From UBA4416 sp964541155 (GTDB lineage Bacteria; Bacteroidota; Bacteroidia; B-17B0; Aurantibacillaceae): DNA of 27,505 bases. Shown in pieces: positions 23,584-27,505 of this stretch. The stretch is from assembly GCA_964541155.1 (NCBI GenBank), contig CAZIPC010000011.1, positions 1 through 27,505 on the forward strand. Direction: 5' to 3'. The notes beneath the pieces were generated by a model that did not search any database, was not told the origin of the DNA, and saw nothing but the letters and a program-made list of their open reading frames with translations. Within the stretch, counting starts at the first letter, position 1; every line of letters begins with the position of its first letter. Both the position numbers and the translations under genes were made by a program.

Positions 23584-24714
23584 GTGAAATTTTCTCTAAT
23601 ACATAAAGATAAACATACAAAGGCAAGAGTTGGTCTTATTGAAACAGATCATGGTCAAATACAAACTCCAATTTTTATGCCTGTAGGTACAGCCGCTACT
23701 GTTAAAGCAGTTCATCAAAGAGAATTGAAAGAAGATATTAAAGCTCAAATTATTTTAGGAAACACATATCATTTATATCTTAGACCAGGATTAGAAGTTT
23801 TAGAAAATGCTGGAGGATTACATAAATTTAATGGTTGGGACAAACCAATATTAACAGATAGTGGAGGGTACCAAGTTTTTTCTCTTGCAAATTCTCGAAA
23901 ATTAACAGAGGAGGGAGCAACATTTAAATCGCATATCGATGGCAGCAAGCATCTATTTACACCAGAAAGAGTAATGGATATAGAACGTACCATTGGTGCT
24001 GACATTATGATGGCATTTGACGAGTGCACACCATACCCTTGCGATTATAAATATGCTAAACATTCATTAGGATTAACACATCGTTGGTTAGATAGATGCA
24101 TAACAAGATTCAATGAAACAGAACCAAAATATGGATATTCACAAGCTTTATTTCCTATTGTGCAAGGATCAGTATATAAAGATTTAAGAGTTCAATCAGC
24201 AGAATACATTGCTTCAAAAAATGCATTAGGAAATGCCATAGGAGGATTATCTGTAGGCGAACCCGCAGAAGATATGTATGAAATGACAGAGTTAGTGTGT
24301 AATATATTGCCAGCAGATAAACCCCGATATTTAATGGGAGTAGGAACTCCTGTTAATATTTTAGAAGGAATTGCATTGGGTGTAGATATGTTTGATTGCG
24401 TTATGCCCACTCGTAATGCTCGTCACGGTTTATTATTTACCCAAAATGGAATTATTAATATTAAAAATGAGAAGTGGAAAAATGATTTCTCTCCATTAGA
24501 TGAAAACGGAACAAGTTACGTAGATAAAGAGTATACAAAGGCATATTTACGTCATTTGTTAATTTGTGGAGAGTTTCTTGCGGCTCAAATATCAAGTATT
24601 CACAACTTAGCATTTTATTTATGGCTTGTTACTGAAGCTCGAAACAAAATTATTGACGGTACTTTTTTCGAGTGGAAAAATAAAATGGTAAAACAATTAG
24701 CTCAACGATTATAA
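23584..24714 (+). CDS. tgt: tRNA-guanine transglycosylase (queuosine pathway)
   Basis: Exchanges G34 for preQ1 in tRNAs with GUN anticodons, which would include the tRNA-Asn in this window. I place the start at GTG 23584 (MKFSLIHKDKHTKARVGLIE, 376 residues), because family members begin MKF.L.; the ATG at 23557 adds nine poorly matching residues. Catalytic Asp92 ('LTDSGGYQVF') and Asp271 ('MFDCVMPTR') are present, as are 'AFDECTPY' and 'GGLSVGE'. The zinc-site cysteines (CxCxxC) found in most TGTs are missing: that stretch reads 'SPLDENGTSYVD', while the His of 'SIHNL' remains. As I recall, other Bacteroidota Tgt proteins also lack them. The stop overlaps the next ATG by 1 nt (TAATG). Confidence 0.94.
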   Translation: MKFSLIHKDKHTKARVGLIETDHGQIQTPIFMPVGTAATVKAVHQRELKEDIKAQIILGNTYHLYLRPGLEVLENAGGLHKFNGWDKPILTDSGGYQVFSLANSRKLTEEGATFKSHIDGSKHLFTPERVMDIERTIGADIMMAFDECTPYPCDYKYAKHSLGLTHRWLDRCITRFNETEPKYGYSQALFPIVQGSVYKDLRVQSAEYIASKNALGNAIGGLSVGEPAEDMYEMTELVCNILPADKPRYLMGVGTPVNILEGIALGVDMFDCVMPTRNARHGLLFTQNGIINIKNEKWKNDFSPLDENGTSYVDKEYTKAYLRHLLICGEFLAAQISSIHNLAFYLWLVTEARNKIIDGTFFEWKNKMVKQLAQRL

Positions 24715-25835
24715 TGCTTAAAATACTTGATAAATATATACTTAAAAGATTTATAGGAACATTTTTATTCTCTATATCTTTAATGTTATGCATTTTTATT
24801 GTATTTGATATTTCCGAAAAACTTCAAGATTTTGTTGCCGAAAAAATACCAATTAAGGAAATTATTTTTGACCATTATCTTAATTTTATTCCATATTACG
24901 GAAACCTATTTAGTCCCTTATTTACTTTCATTGCCGTTATTCTTTTTACATCTAAAATGGCATACAAAACTGAGTTTGTAGCTATTCTATCAAGTGGCAC
25001 AAGTTTTAAAAGAATTTTAAGACCCTACATGATAGGAGCTACATTAATTACCATCATGTCCTTGGGGTTAAACCATTTTATCATACCTAAGTCAAACAGA
25101 GTTAGAATTGCTTTTGAAGATAAATACATCAACGAAGGGTATAATACGGAAGAAATTAACATACACAAGCAAATAGCACCAGGTACAACTCTTTATATGG
25201 CTAATTACGATAACTTTTCAAAGTCAGCTAGCCAAATCACCATCGAAAAAATTGCTAATAATAAGCAAACATCTTTTTTAAGAGCAGAAAGTATGAAATG
25301 GGATAGTCTTAGTAATAGTTGGGATTTATCCAATGTATTCGAAAGAGAGCTTATTTTCCGCCCTTTAGATTCATTAAAACCAAATAAACAAAAACACGTT
25401 TTCAAAGAAATTCATAAATTCTATAACACTAAAAAAATTAAAATTGATTTTTCTCCAAAAGATATGATTCGTTTTCAAAGTAAAATAGAGGTATTAACAT
25501 ACTTTGAACTCAGAGATTTTATTATGAAAGAAAAAATTAAAGGGTCTAGTAGAATAGAATTTTTTGAAGTAGAAATGTACAAGCGCACTGCTTTCCCATT
25601 TGCTACATATATTTTAACTATAATTGGAGTGTCTATCTCTTCTCGTAAAATAAGAGGAGGGGTAGGGTTACATATCGCTTTAGGCTTAGTTTTAAGTTGT
25701 TTGTATATTTTATTTATGCATATTTCAACCACTTTTGCAACCTCTGGTTTAGCTCAACCAATGATTGCTGTATGGATTCCAAATATTGTATTCTCATTCG
25801 TAGCATTTTACTTATATAAAAAAGCACAACAATAA
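24714..25835 (+). CDS. LptF/LptG-family LPS export permease
   Basis: A 373-residue YjgP/YjgQ family permease, half of the LptFG membrane pair that works with LptB to extract lipopolysaccharide from the inner membrane. N-terminal helices ('LDKYILKRFIGTFLFSISLMLCIF', then about 60-80 and 100-120) are followed by a periplasmic beta-jellyroll-like region (about 125-255). Three C-terminal helices follow (about 290-370). 'MAYKTEFVAILSSGTSFKRILRPYM' is the usual cytoplasmic loop. Whether it is LptF or LptG cannot be decided from this; the partner is elsewhere. It is joined to tgt and to the next gene by TAATG overlaps, so translation is probably coupled. Confidence 0.92.
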   Translation: MLKILDKYILKRFIGTFLFSISLMLCIFIVFDISEKLQDFVAEKIPIKEIIFDHYLNFIPYYGNLFSPLFTFIAVILFTSKMAYKTEFVAILSSGTSFKRILRPYMIGATLITIMSLGLNHFIIPKSNRVRIAFEDKYINEGYNTEEINIHKQIAPGTTLYMANYDNFSKSASQITIEKIANNKQTSFLRAESMKWDSLSNSWDLSNVFERELIFRPLDSLKPNKQKHVFKEIHKFYNTKKIKIDFSPKDMIRFQSKIEVLTYFELRDFIMKEKIKGSSRIEFFEVEMYKRTAFPFATYILTIIGVSISSRKIRGGVGLHIALGLVLSCLYILFMHISTTFATSGLAQPMIAVWIPNIVFSFVAFYLYKKAQQ

Positions 25836-27349
25836 TGATAGCAACTATAAAAAATTATTTTAATACACATCCATTACGATTTGCAATATTCGCAGGCTTA
25901 CTTTTTAGATTATTGGCAACAATTTTCTCTAAAGGATTTGGATTTTTTGACGATCATTTTTTAATATTAGAAGCCGCTCAATCATGGGTAGATGGAACGG
26001 ATTATAATTATTGGTTACCATCTAATTTAGACCCCTCTCGTCAACCCCAAGGGCATCCCTATTTTTATGTAGGAATTCATTACCTATTATTAAAATTTCA
26101 AACTATCATAGGAATAACAGATCCTCAAGGAAAATTGTATCTTATAAGACTATTACATGCCCTTTGGTCTATGCTAACAGTATATTACGGATTCAAAATT
26201 GCCTATAAAAAATCAAATCCAAAAGTTGCCTCTTGGGTTGCTTTAGCCCTTGCCCTATATTGGTTTTTCCCTTTTTTAAGCGTTCGTAATTTAGTTGAAA
26301 TTGCCTGTATTCCACCTTTAGTTATTGCCACTTGGCTAGTTGTAAAAAACAATAATCAATTAAACGCAAAAACAGCCTTATACATAGGTCTAATGTTAGC
26401 TATTTCATTTTCAATTCGATTTCAAACAATTATTTTTTCGGCAGGTTTTGGATTAGCATTACTTATCCTTAAAGTAAATATCAAACACTTAATCTTAATT
26501 GTAATTGGATTTATTTCTACTGCATTTATCACTTTAGGATTATTAGATATTTATGTATGGGGTAAACCATTTGTTGAGTTTATGGCCTATGTACAATACA
26601 ATATAGATAACGCTACAGTATATGGTGTTGATGTTTGGCACATGTATATTTCTATTATATTAGGGTTATTAATACCACCAATAAGCATCTTAGTAGTTGC
26701 AGGTTATTTTAAAAATTGGAAAAAAGAACCGTTATTATTTTGGCCTACATTTTTATTCTTCGCCTTTCATACTTATTTTCCAAACAAACAAGAAAGGTTT
26801 ATTCTTCCAATAATACCTTTTATTATTATTTTAGGATTTATAGGTGCATATCAAATTATTATAAAGCGCAATTGGGAGCAAAAAAAATGGGTTAAAAACG
26901 TAATATTATTTTGCATCACCATCAATTTAATATTATTGCCAATTTTAACCCTGTCTTATTCAAAAAAAAATAGGGTAGAAGCTATGTGCTATATAGCAAA
27001 ACAAAAAGATTGCGTTAGATTAATTATAGAAGATTCAAACAGAGAAGATGACTTTACGATGCCTCCGCAATATTATTTACAAAATTGGACATCAACTTAC
27101 GGAATAACTAAAAAATTTACACCAGACAGCATGTTAGCACATTATAAAGGTATGTTGCCCAAAGACAAACCAAATTACGTTGTGTTTATGCAAGCAGAAA
27201 ATATTAATCAACGAGTAGATTCCTTACGTAAACGCTTCCCCTCATTACATTACGAAGCTACAATTCAGCCCAGCTTTATTGATAAAACAATGCATTTTTT
27301 AAACCCATTAAATGATAATCAAACAACATATATTTATAAAATAAAATAA
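25835..27349 (+). CDS. GT-C glycosyltransferase, GT22/Alg9-like
   Basis: A 504-residue multi-pass membrane glycosyltransferase of the GT-C fold, which uses a polyprenyl-phosphate sugar on the periplasmic side. The first luminal loop carries an acidic pair ('FFDDHFLILEAAQSW', about residues 38-52), the usual catalytic site of GT-C enzymes. The motif 'NKQERFILPIIPF' (about 318-330) resembles the 'H/NKEERF' signature of Alg9/PIG-B mannosyltransferases. About ten hydrophobic segments are followed by a roughly 110-residue soluble C-terminal tail. The acceptor is unknown; the LPS permease directly upstream suggests a surface glycan or lipid. It starts by TAATG overlap with the permease and is the last gene before a terminator. 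Confidence 0.8.
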   Translation: MIATIKNYFNTHPLRFAIFAGLLFRLLATIFSKGFGFFDDHFLILEAAQSWVDGTDYNYWLPSNLDPSRQPQGHPYFYVGIHYLLLKFQTIIGITDPQGKLYLIRLLHALWSMLTVYYGFKIAYKKSNPKVASWVALALALYWFFPFLSVRNLVEIACIPPLVIATWLVVKNNNQLNAKTALYIGLMLAISFSIRFQTIIFSAGFGLALLILKVNIKHLILIVIGFISTAFITLGLLDIYVWGKPFVEFMAYVQYNIDNATVYGVDVWHMYISIILGLLIPPISILVVAGYFKNWKKEPLLFWPTFLFFAFHTYFPNKQERFILPIIPFIIILGFIGAYQIIIKRNWEQKKWVKNVILFCITINLILLPILTLSYSKKNRVEAMCYIAKQKDCVRLIIEDSNREDDFTMPPQYYLQNWTSTYGITKKFTPDSMLAHYKGMLPKDKPNYVVFMQAENINQRVDSLRKRFPSLHYEATIQPSFIDKTMHFLNPLNDNQTTYIYKIK

Positions 27350-27363
27350 TTTTATAAACCCTT

Positions 27364-27397
27364 AAAACCTCTAAAACGCTTATTTTCAGAGGTTTTT
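27364..27397 (+). terminator. Intrinsic terminator after the tgt-lpt-GT operon
   Basis: AAAACCTCT and AGAGGTTTT form a 9-bp stem around a 15-nt loop and end in T5, 14 bp after the last stop. Confidence 0.75.
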
Positions 27398-27449
27398 ACG
27401 AAAATTAAATAAGATTTTAATAAATAAAATTATTATTTATTAAAATAAA

Positions 27450-27480
27450 TTTGCCAATAGATAAAAAGTTATTAAATTTG
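27450..27480 (+). promoter_or_regulatory. Promoter for a gene beyond the right edge
   Basis: TTTG (27450-27453), 19 bp, TAAATTTG (27473-27480) is a perfect Bacteroidota promoter. It is followed by GCAGCCCGTTAATTG and the window end. No coding start is visible before 27505. The element and flank TTAAATTTGCA match those of the tRNA-Asn promoter at the left edge. Confidence 0.7.
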
Positions 27481-27505
27481 CAGCCCGTTAATTGATAGGT
27501 TAGGA

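Overview
The window is an AT-rich bacterial chromosome segment that looks like Bacteroidota, probably from the Flavobacteriia side. The evidence is the protein repertoire (a TonB-dependent receptor with an N-terminal carboxypeptidase-regulatory-like domain and an '-SFSQG' signal peptide, a long PurM, a eukaryote-like NADP isocitrate dehydrogenase, a Tgt without its zinc cysteines) and several matches to the Bacteroidota promoter TTTG-N19-TAnnTTTG. Most of the window is core metabolism; accessory genes sit in a few blocks. I see no phage, insertion sequence, CRISPR array or defence island.

Layout. 1-72: tRNA-Asn, minus strand, cut by the left edge. 160-4467: a PfkB kinase with its own terminator, then a secreted propeller-like protein (TTG start) and a TonB-dependent receptor. 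4475-5073: two small paralogous lipoproteins on the minus strand. 5267-7693: uvrC and gmk, minus strand. 7728-11399: a MurG-like glycosyltransferase whose N-terminus lies upstream of any ordinary start codon, and a large membrane-anchored protein ending in a propeller-like domain. 11417-13583: metF and purM, minus strand. 13768-15240: icd and a NifU-domain scaffold, with a clear promoter and terminator. 15304-18954: a GNAT gene, then a surface-glycan block (GT9 glycosyltransferase, FkbM methyltransferase, divergent flippase). 19071-19729: trxA and a 65-residue orphan. 19734-23395: YfiT/DinB-type protein, lpd and lnt, minus strand. 23584-27349: tgt, an LptF/LptG-type permease and a GT-C glycosyltransferase, joined by TAATG overlaps and closed by a terminator. 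The right edge carries a promoter for something outside the window.

How the genes relate. Envelope biogenesis is the recurring theme: lipoprotein N-acylation (lnt), LPS transport (LptF/G), four glycan genes, the flippase, the receptor and two lipoproteins. Around it are TCA/one-carbon/purine enzymes (icd, lpd, metF, purM), nucleotide supply and repair (gmk, uvrC), Fe-S and thiol functions (NifU domain, trxA) and tRNA modification (tgt).

No clearly new multi-gene system stands out. The most interesting points are the glycosyltransferase with no ATG/GTG/TTG start upstream of its conserved N-terminal motif, the frequent non-ATG starts, the zinc-less Tgt, the paired symmetric elements between lnt and tgt, and the unexplained propeller-like proteins next to the receptor and the glycosyltransferase.
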